Below, one piece after another: positions 12,463-22,195 of a stretch of DNA of 64,000 nucleotides (position 1 is its first letter; the number at the start of each line of letters is the position of its first letter). Both the position numbers and the translations under genes were made by a program. The DNA lies in contig CAIIXF020000011.1 in assembly GCA_903813345.2 (NCBI GenBank), positions 21,309,754-21,373,753 of the forward strand, in the 5' to 3' direction. A model generated the notes under the pieces. That model searched no databases. It saw only the letters and a list, made by a program, of their open reading frames with translations, and was not told the origin of the DNA. This DNA is from Owenia fusiformis (lineage: Eukaryota; Annelida; Polychaeta; Sabellida; Oweniidae).

Positions 12463-12772
12463 AATGAAATAAAATGTCTTTCCGAACCTTGTTGGAACAA
12501 AATAGCATATACACCATTTTTATAGACCTCTCAATATTATAGTTTTACAAAGGAAATTTTGGTTGATTTAACAAAAAGTATGCAAAAACTTAAAACAAAA
12601 CCCCCCAAAATAGAGAAAAATTAAGATAAACCTTTTATTTCATTAACAAGATACTTTTTTAAAATCAACCAAACTTTCCTTGTGTACAATTACAATATTG
12701 AGAGACCTAAACACATTGTGTTTAAAATGTCCTTTTGTTCCAATGAGGTTTGGATAGATGTTTCATTTCATT
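12463..12772. repeat. Foldback element with arms of about 125 bp
   Basis: Left arm 12463-12590 (AATGAAATAAAATGTCTTTC...) and right arm about 12648-12772 are imperfect reverse complements. Conserved islands are TTGGAACAAAA, GACCTCTCAATATT and TTGGTTGATTT. The unpaired centre is about 60 bases of A-rich sequence. If transcribed it would give a long imperfect double-stranded RNA. No target duplication was recognised. Confidence 0.8.
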
Positions 12773-13011
12773 GCGAACATATGATACCAAGAACGAAAGA
12801 AGTGTCTGATGTGTTTTCAAAAACAATATAGAGAATTATAATGTTACCATCCAAAAGATGACCATTAAATTGACGATGTGTAAAATGTTCAGAATGTTTT
12901 GATGACTGGTCTAAGAGAAACGCATGTTCAAAAAGTTCACCATATGGATACCACTCCTTTGATATTGAAATACCATAGTCAAGGAGTCCATGATATTTGA
13001 TTCAAAATGGG

Positions 13012-13222
13012 TAATATTGTGTTTTTGAATTAAAACCAGGTTAATGGAATTGATTACTCGACCAATACGTTACGCCTCTTGCGTATCTCTTCTCGCTCCA
13101 CGCACTTCAGTAACTATACATTCGAGCATCTTGTATTCAGTCAGTCAACAGTCAACATACTTGTTTTCATTATTCTTACAATACCATCATTCATACGTTT
13201 TTTACTGTATTACAACTTTTTC
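13012..13222 (+). repeat. Terminal repeat A1
   Basis: It begins TAATATTGTGTTTTTGAATT and ends ACAACTTTTTC. It is identical to A2 (16683-16893) except for two transitions. It contains CACTTCAGTAACTATACATT and a direct CAGTCAGTCAACAGTCAACA stretch. Confidence 0.95.
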
Positions 13223-16200
13223 TTGAACATCAATGGTCTTCAGATATCAGCATCATTTGCCGAACAATGTTGCGACAGAAATAGTTTGGTTTACCATAAA
13301 AAAAAAGAAGAAACTGCCTAGGACGACTCTCTGAATCCACTGGAGATACAGAATCACGTTAGTGAATAAGGACACTTAAATGTTCAAGAGATGAACAGAC
13401 GTTGTATAAAAAAAAGTTAATCAACAGATGCACTGGGCTGATAGATAGAACATATTTTCACATCTTGGATATCTCTTCGTAATTATGTGCACAATGTGCT
13501 TCAGAACCAGATGGCATTTGCGATAAACTTTCGATGATCATTTCATCGGTTCGTCATTATATAACATTCGAGTGAAAGTGAGATTTATATACTCAAGGAT
13601 AAAAAAATAGTATGGAGAAAGTATCTACCGAGCGATCTTGGCCCGAAAATAAATAGTCACATCACTCGGCCTTTCTCACGTGTCGTTCTCCATGGACAAA
13701 TGTGTCAGCTCGATTTACAAAACCCTCAGGTTCGCAAATCAAAACTTGGCGTACGATTCCTTGGTTTCGAATCGGTTACAGCTATAAGGAACGATCAATA
13801 AGCATTTAACTATGAGTACCAAAAGACCTACAACTTGGCCAGACGTACTGTCTGAACCGATCGTCTCGATACTCAAAGCCAGAACCGACCACTACCCAGC
13901 GTGATTCCACCCACAGCCCGAACTGATCGCTTTAATACTCGAACGCAGGAGCTGAATAGAGAATCCGAGAAATTCTCCCCCTCTTTATATAACTACAAGG
14001 ATGTTTTCGTATGATCTACCCAGACACAACTATATCGAAGAATGGTTTTGATTACGCGAAGGCGGATTAAACTACGTAGATACACAAGCAAGAAGACCAC
14101 AATCAAGAAACTACACCATGTTATCCGATGGTGAGGGATAACAGAAGAAAGAACCCTTGCGACTTGGCATGGCTAGCTTCTCAGTTTCTATGTGATGAAC
14201 TATACCCCACCTGTTTGACGAATTGTCGTGACACTGTCACATTGAACAACAATACCATTGATTCCAGCATTCTACTCTCTGTAACAATACGTCATCACTA
14301 ACTTTGGACATGATTTCATTTTGAATACCAGAATTTCAGTTTTTCTATTCATATCATATAGGCGTCAGTAGACTGACGTCATCGTAGCACCTAGTGTTCC
14401 GATGCGTTTGTAGCATAGATTCTCGGCTTTAAAGCCTAATAGCATGAACAATGTGATATCTAAAATAGCTTCTAATGAACCTTTAAGTGGTTGTCATCAC
14501 CTTTAGACTTTTACCACGCATGTTTAGGTTACACCTTAATGTATTGATAATTCAAATTGTTTAAACTTTGTCCAAATGGTATTTACCTATTTCTATTAAA
14601 TGGGGTTTAAATGGCTCAAGCATTGCGAATTATTTTAGTATTAGATGCATTGTCGTTTTCACAGCCGCATGCTCTGTTTGCCATTTCGTTTAACCATTGG
14701 CTCTAGAGCCCATGGTTTAACGTACATTCATTTCTTCCCTAATTTTGTTTTGATAACTTCTGTTCTGCTACCTACATCATTAAGCTGCCTTAAGGATGAT
14801 AACATAACTCAGCATGTTTTCGTTGCACACTGAAACTGTACGTTTATGCTGACAATGCAATCAACACCGAACGACACCCATATTTGTTTATTCATGCAAT
14901 TTAAAGAGAGAATCAGATCTAGCGAACAGCCAAGCAAGAAATATTTTAGAATATTCCTGGCTTATGTTAATCCTTTTCATGTCTATTTTCTAACAATCAC
15001 CAAAGTGTATATTTCATTTTAAGAAAACTAACCATTTGTACGATAATGTAATTTTCTGGTTACTATTTTTATCATTTTGAAGAATTTAAACATTTTGCAC
15101 CTATTTTCGAACTTTGAACCCATTATAACTTTACCGATTTATAATATGTAGTGGATCTTTTGGGATATCGTATTTGGGATTGTTAGGAATAGATTGGCTG
15201 GCTGTTCAATTGAACAAGTTGATTGTAATTTTGTCACCCCCATAAACCTGATTCTGCCTTAATATTATGCTCGTTATTTCAGCTAAGTCACATGCACATG
15301 CCTTCACGCACTGAGCAGAGTAGCAAAGTGAATGGCGAGAGACATCTCACTGTGTTTTGATCATGGCATTTCTCTTTCTTATTAATTTCCCTTTTCAGAG
15401 TCCAGAAGCGTCCCCCTGAATCTTGAAATTCTACAAATCAATGTCCAATTTTCGAATACCAAGGATGCATGCATATTGGTTCTTAATTACAGATTATCAA
15501 CATTTCGATATTTTAAGCATCAGAGGAAATCTGATTATATTTTCTTTAAGGCTCAACATTGTCATTTTAGAACAGCATAGCATGGATATCTTTATGTAAA
15601 TGCGACCCGAAACTTGCTTCACCATTTACTATCTAACCATCACGCATCAACCCATGAGCGGGTCGCACGTTGTCAATGCCCTGTCTCTGGGCGTGCATTC
15701 GCAGGTTCAGCACTTGATGATACATCATGATTATTCATACTCTTCAATAAGTTCCTTTCTAGAAATATTCATGGTCATGACCTGCTGTTTCTCGCAATAT
15801 ATGCGACTTCTATACGTACACTGTGTTATTTATCTTAGGCGTAAGCTTTGTTGTAAAACCATTTATATCTTATAATACATGCATGTTTTGCATTTTTCTT
15901 TTGCATATTAAGATTTTACCATGGGATCAACAGTCATTTCGAGCCTATCACAATCAAATGCTGATTTTCTGCAGGTTTTTCCCACACAGGAGAGGCTACC
16001 AAGGCTCACACACGAAGCTAATTTCAAGTTTGATCATTTGCCAGTGCATTTTGCAATTGACTGAACACGTTTGATTTTAGAAAATATCACACATTCACAG
16101 GGTATAGGACGAACAATGCTTATCTAACTGCATAGCAGTCACGAAGCCTGAATGAATGTGAACTTTGCGTGTCAATTGAATTCTTCTTTCATGTGCGTTC

Positions 16201-16489
16201 ATACATGTGACATGTGCATTCCTCTTCGCTGTTATTTTGTTTTGATATCATATCGGCAATTTTAAATTACTTTGTGTCATTGTACCTTTATTTAACCCCT
16301 ATGCATTTTTACAATCCCTCTTATCTTATTTACTATATGGTCCTCGATATTTTATGTTTTGCCTAGGATACTTCACTTTGTGGTAACAACTTTGTTTTCC
16401 ATATTTAGGGTCCGTACCGACACCTGTTGCTTAGACGTCATAACCTTATCTTAAGGACTAGGGGCTCACGTGTGCGGTTTGGCGGTTTT
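13223..16489. other. Interior of the first A-B unit, no intact ORF
   Basis: About 3.3 kb between A1 and B1. The first 1.2 kb (to about 14400) is rich in CpG and in CGATC/TCGAT motifs, unlike the flanking DNA. The rest drifts toward local AT content. The longest frames are 62-91 codons and show no polymerase, helicase or recombinase motif. It may be a decayed coding region, a non-autonomous filler, or captured DNA. An inverted pair near 14362-14382 (GGCGTCAGTAGACTGACGTC) forms a small palindrome with a CRE-like core. Confidence 0.5.
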
Positions 16490-16686
16490 GGGGGCTGTCG
16501 AGTTGCGTAAATGGGTTTTGTAAAAACGCAGCGTCTTAGACTGACCATCGTAACCCCGGGAATCGCGGTGTCCACACTCACACCCCTCCCGGCGATGACC
16601 AGTCTAACAGACAAGCTTCTGCCATCTAACCAACCGCACACGCCTTGTTTTGTTATTTTATTGGGAGAGGGATCACAGGAATTAAT
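16490..16686 (+). repeat. Terminal repeat B1
   Basis: It starts GGGGGCTGTCGAGTTGCG and ends ATCACAGGAATTAAT. An imperfect long stem pairs 16536-16561 (TTAGACTG...CCGGGA) with 16587-16607 (TCCCGG...CAGTCTAA). A second small stem is GCGT...ACGC near 16504-16530. One base (G/T) differs from B2. Confidence 0.95.
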
Positions 16687-16893
16687 ATTGTGTTTTTGAA
16701 TTAAAACCAGGTTAATGGAATTGATCACTCGACCAATACGTTACGCCTCTTGCGTATCTCTTCTCGCTCCACACACTTCAGTAACTATACATTCGAGCAT
16801 CTTGTATTCAGTCAGTCAACAGTCAACATACTTGTTTTCATTATTCTTACAATACCATCATTCATACGTTTTTTACTGTATTACAACTTTTTC
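16683..16893 (+). repeat. Terminal repeat A2
   Basis: A copy of A1 starting in the last four bases of B1. After 16893 its sequence diverges from that following A1, switching to a C-rich CCCACCCACCATCACCCC tract and then the tandem core. Confidence 0.95.
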
Positions 16894-17021
16894 CCCACCC
16901 ACCATCACCCCTTATTTCTTTTTTTTATTTCAGATCATATAATTCATGCTTGCCTTGAAAGGGCGCACGAATTCATGTCAATATAGGCCTGTCCCAAAAA
17001 GGTGCCTTCTTGTTGTCTCCA

Positions 17022-17330
17022 CATGCCTGCCTGAAACACTGGTGCATGTTACAAAACTTTGCATGCCTGCCTGAAACACTCGACGTGCATGTTACAAACT
17101 TCACATGCCTGCCAGAAACACCGGGGCATGTTACAAACTTACCATGCCTGCCTGAAACACTGGTGCATGTTACAAATTTCACATGCCTGCCTGAAACACT
17201 GGTGCATGTTACAAACTTACCATGCCTGCCTGAAACACTGGTGCATGTTACAAATTTCACATGCCTGCCTGAAACACTGGTGCATGTTACAAACTTCATA
17301 TGCCTGCCTAAAACACTGGTGCATTCAATA
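17022..17330. repeat. 39-bp tandem core between A2 and B2, about 8 units
   Basis: Unit CATGCCTGCCTGAAACACTG followed by GTGCATGTTACAAACTT. Two flavours (ACTTAC and ATTTCA) alternate at the unit end, suggesting a 78-bp higher-order unit. The second unit carries a 3-base insertion. Because 39 is a multiple of 3, several frames stay open; they are not taken as genes. A central minisatellite between conserved left and right ends is the hallmark of pearl/DINE-like elements. Confidence 0.95.
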
Positions 17331-17340
17331 AATCGGTGGC

Positions 17341-17537
17341 GGGGGCTGTCGAGTTGCGTAAATGGGTTTTGTAAAAACGCAGCGTCTTAGACTGACCATC
17401 GTAACCCCGGGAATCGCGGTGTCCACACTCACACCCCTCCCGGCGATGACCAGTCTAACAGACAAGCTTCTGCCATCTAACCAACCGCACACGCCTTGTT
17501 TTGTTATTTTATTGTGAGAGGGATCACAGGAATTAAT
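17341..17537 (+). repeat. Terminal repeat B2
   Basis: The same stem-loop as B1 is at 17387-17412 / 17438-17458. It ends ATCACAGGAATTAAT, followed by GGGCAAATTAT in the flank. Confidence 0.95.
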
Positions 17538-18146
17538 GGGCAAATTATATTTATCTCCACCCCATACTCATAGTTACAAAAAGGAACGTGGAGAGTCCTA
17601 TCCTTATTTCCATCAGGAATATGTTACTTCCCAGAAAAATATGCATCTATAAGGCTTTCTTTGCTGGCGATTTATAAAAATTATTGTTGGGTTGTGTAAT
17701 CCAATTGGTTTTCAGTAAAGTAAAGTTTGAGACACATTTATAATGGGTTAGTCTCTGCCTTACATTTGAACAAGATGGGGCAATAAATCTGCATGCTTAA
17801 AAAATGACCCATCTGTGTATTACTGTAATGCTTGTTATGGTCCATGCAGCTATGTACTCTTGAATTTTATCACTCAATTTAAGAATCTCTATTCCACTTA
17901 AGGGACAATGCTGTAGCACTTTCAGTGACAATAAAAAATTGACATTTTAAAAGTGGAATATATTGCTATGATATGTTGATATACTTCACATAAAAAAGTT
18001 CATATATTTCATTTAATCAGCACTCAATAGTAGATCTTTAAGATACACTGATATCTATTTTCATATTTATCAATTCAATTTCATTATTATTTTTATTTGA
18101 TTTGATGAGTAAAACTAAAGCATTGATTATAATGCAAATAGAGGAT
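17538..18146. other. Non-coding stretch
   Basis: No recognised feature. Confidence 0.4.
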
Positions 18147-18280
18147 ATCCTATGATTTATGAGTGATATGATTTTTATCCACGAATGGATATGATATCTG
18201 CACGAGCGAGCGTAGCGAGAGAGTGCAGATATCAATATCCATGAGTGGATTAAAATCATATCACGAGTAAATCATAGGAT
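18147..18280. repeat. Foldback hairpin ATCCTATG...CATAGGAT, copy 1
   Basis: Arms 18147-18203 and 18223-18280 pair almost fully (ATCCTATGATTTATGAGTGA... / ...CATAGGAT) around the loop GAGCGAGCGTAGCGAGAGA. The loop motif GAGCGTAGCGAG recurs beside the C run at 21830. A sister hairpin is at 23375-23495. Confidence 0.9.
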
Positions 18281-18289
18281 GTTATTTTT

Positions 18290-18534
18290 ATTCCATAGTT
18301 AAAGTCATCATCAGAATCGTCGGAAACTAAGTGATTTAATTTGAATTTTCCAAACGATCCGGTGATAATGACTCTTAGCCTCGTTTTGAGTCTGAAGTAG
18401 CAAAAATCCATAAACCATCGCATACGGCGCCGTATGTCATGGCTAAAAAACGGTATGCTATGGTTAAGTGAAAATTTGTCAAAAATATCATATTTTCACA
18501 TGTTATTCTATGAATATCATGCTAACTATGGAAT
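18290..18534. mobile_element. TIR unit ATTCCATAGTTA, attached to the foldback hairpin
   Basis: Perfect 12-bp inverted ends ATTCCATAGTTA (18290-18301) / TAACTATGGAAT (18523-18534). It lies 9 bases right of the hairpin, the same order as at 23.4-23.8 kb. The interior contains the perfect 16-bp palindrome CATACGGCGCCGTATG (18421-18436), and a further CCATAGCATACCG-like inverted echo lies just downstream. Confidence 0.7.
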
Positions 18535-18567
18535 AGATATATTTACATTATAAATTGTATTTTCCAG

Positions 18568-18620
18568 AGTAGAAGGAGGGAAAGTGGAGAGCTGATTTGC
18601 AGAGTGCAGAACACCTGAGA
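18568..18620 (+). other. Possible non-coding exon
   Basis: An acceptor-like TTGTATTTTCCAG ends at 18567. A purine-rich segment (AGTAGAAGGAGGGAAAGTGG...) follows, with two overlapping donor options, AGA/GTAAGG at 18621 and GG/GTAAGT at 18627. Frames are short, so it would be untranslated. Splice-site resemblance alone is weak evidence. Confidence 0.25.
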
Positions 18621-18645
18621 GTAAGGGTAAGTTAAGATTAATTAT

Positions 18646-18812
18646 CATGTCACCGTCACAAGTGGTGACATATTGTTATCGTCTCCACCTTTTTTGTGGA
18701 CGGTGTTCAGCATTTTGGTTTCTGCATCTGTCATTCGGTGTCTGGCATCTGTAATAAATGTAACAAATGGCAGGTCGTGACATATTGTTTGTTAATGCCT
18801 TATCTGCATCTT
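18646..18812 (+). repeat. CACCACAAGTGG interspersed repeat, copy 2
   Basis: TGTCACCGTCACAAGTGGTGACATATTGTTATCGTCTCC, then the GGTGTTCAG, CATCTGTAATAAATG, GGCAGGTCGTGACA and TTAATGCCTTAT blocks in the same order as the other copies. Confidence 0.7.
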
Positions 18813-19084
18813 CATATGACTCCCATATTCTGACTTTTTAGTCAACATATATTGAAAGATAAAATAGGAATTTTTATTTGACCATCTCGACCATGAAGAT
18901 GTTCAGGTGAAAATATAATTTATGACTTTTCAAACAAATATAGTCAATATTATCTCAAAGATATTCTTCATTTAAACAGCATCTGTCTTTCATTTGGTGT
19001 ATCCATCACGGATAGTGGGAAGTTCTACTATAAGCTGATTATATACATCAGGTAATGAAAGTAAAATTCCAACTCATTTCTACA

Positions 19085-19160
19085 TGGCTATTGCGCATGC
19101 GTAGAGGGTGCATCTAGCGATCTGATTGGTCCATTTGCGAAATAAGGTGTAACGTCCCCT
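19085..19160. promoter_or_regulatory. NRF1-like palindrome plus CCAAT box
   Basis: TGCGCATGCG (19092-19101) matches the palindromic NRF1 site, and an inverted CCAAT (ATTGG, 19125-19129) lies 24 bases away in a short CpG-containing patch of otherwise AT-rich DNA. It could be a small promoter or chance. No exon is visible nearby. Confidence 0.25.
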
Positions 19161-19406
19161 TTTTTACAAATTTTGCTATGGTCTTCTATTTGCAGTATTT
19201 TCTGGCCAGAATAGCATGATTGAGGTATGAATTAGTTTTTACTATATCATTTAGAGTGTTATCTTGGGTTTGTGTGACTGCCAAATGTGGATAATCATGA
19301 TAAAGATGTGAATTATTTTTTTGAAAAATATCAATAATTATTTCCTGAAATTACCTTCATGACCTCTTGATCCTTGGTATCCATGCATCACACCACTGCA
19401 CACAAT

Positions 19407-20029
19407 TAGGGCTGGCACGGAACGGAATTATTGTCCGAACCGTCCGATTTTGCCTTCGGAAACAGAATTTCGGACCTACCTTCTCATATTCCGATAAATT
19501 TCGGAACTTTTGTTTCCTTAAAGAACATTCACTTATCGTTATACCGAGACGCTAACTCGCTATAGCGAACTAGTATTATGAAACGAAATCAATAAATATG
19601 TATAATTATTAAACATTTTCACTTGGTAAAGTTGTTTTATATGTAATAAATGATAGAAATAAATAAAGTATGATTGTTTTATATATATTCTGTACCTATA
19701 AGAAAAGATTATTATTGAAAGAAAGACAGTAACAGTTGTGTGCCAAGGTTCCAAGAAGGCAAGGACATTACCATTTTGCCATTAGTTTTGAACATTTATG
19801 CCACTTGTTCTGGCAGTTAGATAGTGTTAGGGTTTGTATTTAATAAACAAAATACAACTTATATATATGTAGTTGTACACTGCTGTTCCAATGGTGACAA
19901 AAATGAGAACTTAAGGGGAGAAGTAGGAACTATTTTAAATAAGGTCCGAAATTCCGAAAATTCCGAATTCCGAAGCCAAGTTCCGAAATCCGTTCCGTTC
20001 CGATTCCGTTCCGTTCCGTGCCAGCCCTA
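19407..20029. mobile_element. hAT-type MITE with perfect 8-bp TSD
   Basis: Ends TAGGGCTGGCACGGAACGGAA and its complement at 20009-20029. Flanking CACACAAT at 19399-19406 and 20030-20037 is a perfect 8-bp duplication, the hAT signature. The subterminal zones are built of repeated TTCCGTTCCG / AATTCCGAA motifs, like transposase-binding clusters. The 623-bp interior is AT-rich with no transposase motif, so it is non-autonomous. The intact duplication suggests a fairly young insertion. Confidence 0.93.
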
Positions 20030-20037
20030 CACACAAT

Positions 20038-21070
20038 ACATACAGTTTAGGTAGAAAATATGGTGAAACAATGTGACATATATTGTTATTAATGGCTTTA
20101 TTAATTCTGACATTATTAACCTCCACTTAATATCATATAAGATCGCTAAAAGGGATTGAATAGCCTCTGACCCTGAATAATGAGATTCAGCGGTCTGGAC
20201 ATTCAACTTAATAGCTTTTACTCTTCATGGATGCCAAGTAGAGTTAACTTAAATCTTATAACTTCTGTGACTTGTAAAATTGATGTCATATGCAAAGTCC
20301 TACATGTACTACACCCACCTCTTATTTCATGTCTCATGTCCCTCTCATCTCCACGCTTATTAGCCTCGTATAATGAACTCATTTTCCCGCAATCTTTACA
20401 ATTTATCAACATGCAGTTAGAATGTACAAGTTACAGAATTGAGGAATATATTAATAAGGACCATCCGACCATTACTGATTCTGTTACAAGAACATACAGT
20501 ATATCTTATTGAACGTGGATGAAAAACAGCTTCATTTATTGGTTATATCAGACTTTCAAGTCATTTTTTCCTTCACCTCTCATATTAACCATGTTCACTT
20601 GAGACAGCTTGACAGATAATTAGAAATAGCTGTACTAGGTAATTAAATATCAAAGAACTACAAAATAAATTAGAATAAATTCGGTCAACATCTAAGACAA
20701 TTTGCTATTATGTGCTCATTTATATGCCTTAATATATGGGTCTATACTGGGTGCTCAGAAAGTAAACTATTTCATTATACTGATTATATTTTTAATACTT
20801 GCAAATTTGAGTTAAATTTTCAGTTGTTTGCAATTTTATATAAAATTGGAAGTCATATACCAAAATTATAATAGCATTGTTTGCCAGAGCATTAACCTGG
20901 GTGATGCACTGATTTCAGTATGATGGCAGTGTCTCTCTGTCTAATGGTTGTTCGATTGTGATAATAGTAATCATGTATAATGTAGAGCATTTGTTTTTAT
21001 TATGATTTATTTCTTGTTTGTTTGGTATTTAATTGTTGACAATGGTACTTTCATATATAGAACTTGGTTG
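20038..21070. other. Non-coding stretch
   Basis: No recognised feature. The 110-codon frame 20180-20512 lacks motifs and matches AT-rich background. Confidence 0.4.
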
Positions 21071-21499
21071 AACCATATTATCTGAACTTGTCTGAACATG
21101 TAGTAACATGACTGAACAGATCTGAACTTGTCCAAACAGGTAGTAACATTGTTGAACTGATTTTAACTTGTTTAAACAGGTAATAACATGATTGAACAGA
21201 TCTGGAGTAGTCTGAACAGGTAGTAACATGACTGAACAGATCTGAACTTGTCCAAACAGGTAGTAACATTGTTGAACTGATTTTAACTTGTTTAAACAGG
21301 TAATAACATGATTGAACAGATCTGGAGTAGTCTGAACAGGTAGTAACATGACTGAACTGATTTGAACTTGTCTGAATAGGTCGTAACATTGTTGAACTGA
21401 TTTTAACTTCTTTAAACAGGTAATAACATGATTGAACAGATCTGGAGTAGTCTGAACAGGTAGTTACATGACTGAACTGATTTGAACTTGTCTGAACAG

Positions 21500-21776
21500 C
21501 AGGCCTGTCAACTGTCCCGCAATTTGCGTATTTGTCACGCATTTGCTGAAGAATTTGAAGTCAAGCCAGTTTTTTTTGCGTGACAGAAAATGTCACGCAA
21601 ATACGCATTTTAACTGGTAATTGTCACGCAAAAATATTTCTGTAGAAAATTTTTCGAAATATGTTTACGATACGGTAAAAATACGAACGTCGGAAAAAAA
21701 ACCGAACGCAATTTGTTCGGATTTGTCACGCGAATCCCGTATATGTCACGCATGTCCATTGGAAATTTTCGTACCT

Positions 21777-21817
<41 letters not shown>

Positions 21818-22014
21818 TTTATGATACCGCGAGCGTAGCGAGCGCGAAAAATTTGAGGTGATCAAAGTTTGGCAAAGGTGCTCAAACTTTGGCCAAAGGT
21901 GTTTAAAAGTTGGCCAAAGGTGTTCAAAATTTGGACAAAAGTTTTCAGATTTGGACTTAGGTGTCCAACATTTTGAAGTCACTCATATTAGGTGGTCCCA
22001 AGTTGACAGCCCTG
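21500..22014. mobile_element. TIR element inserted in the satellite
   Basis: Ends CAGGCCTGTCAACT / AGTTGACAGCCCTG form 14-bp inverted repeats with one mismatch. GAACAG flanks both sides (21494-21499, 22015-22020), either a 6-bp duplication or satellite sequence. The interior left part repeats TGTCACGC five or more times. The right part is a 20-bp tandem GGTGTTCAAATTTGGCCAAA. Between them are a 39-base C run and GAGCGTAGCGAGCGC. No transposase; superfamily uncertain. Confidence 0.8.
21778..21816. repeat. Homopolymer run of 39 C
   Basis: Uninterrupted C on + (G on -). It can form i-motif and G-quadruplex structures. The true length is likely variable and unreliable in sequencing. Confidence 0.95.
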
Positions 22015-22195
22015 GAACAGGTAGTAACATGGTTAAACAGATTTGGACTTGTCTAAACAAGTAATAACATGGTTGAACAGATCTGGACTTGTCTAAACAG
22101 GTAGTTACATGACTGAACTGATTTGAACTTGCCTGAACATGGTTAAACAGATTTGGACTTGTCTAAACAAGTAATAACATGATTGAACAGGCCCT

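Larger units (their letters stand above)
13012..17537. mobile_element. Composite element A1-interior-B1/A2-tandem core-B2
   Basis: Two 211-bp A repeats (13012-13222, 16683-16893; 2 differences) and two 197-bp B repeats (16490-16686, 17341-17537; 1 difference) alternate as A-B-A-B, all in direct orientation. B1 and A2 overlap by TAAT (16683-16686). The outer left border reads AAAATGGG/TAATATTG and the outer right border GGAATTAAT/GGGCAAA, so an AATGGG hexamer appears on both sides and TAAT at every junction. The first A-B unit is 3.7 kb, the second 0.86 kb. It could be two head-to-tail members of one family sharing ends (as in Helentron/pearl-like non-autonomous elements) or one element with split direct repeats (as in Ngaro/PAT tyrosine-recombinase retroelements). 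No reverse transcriptase, helicase or recombinase motif was seen. Confidence 0.85.
21071..22195. repeat. 40-bp satellite with 120-bp higher-order unit, split by a TIR element
   Basis: Units of about 40 bases built on GAACAGGTAGTAACATGACT. Every third unit is nearly identical (the same order repeats at 21181, 21301 and 21421), giving a 120-bp period. The array is broken at 21500 and resumes at 22015 with slightly different units up to about 22195. Minus-strand ORFs of 106 and 154 codons are products of the 120-base period. Confidence 0.93.

Noticed and set aside
13012-16893. Simple LTR retrotransposon with A1 and A2 as LTRs
   Set aside because: A conventional pair does not explain the second pair of repeats (B1, B2) or the TAAT overlap, and no primer-binding site, polypurine tract or retroviral-type ORF was seen.
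21029-21542. 106- and 154-codon minus frames
   Set aside because: Products of the 120-bp satellite period.
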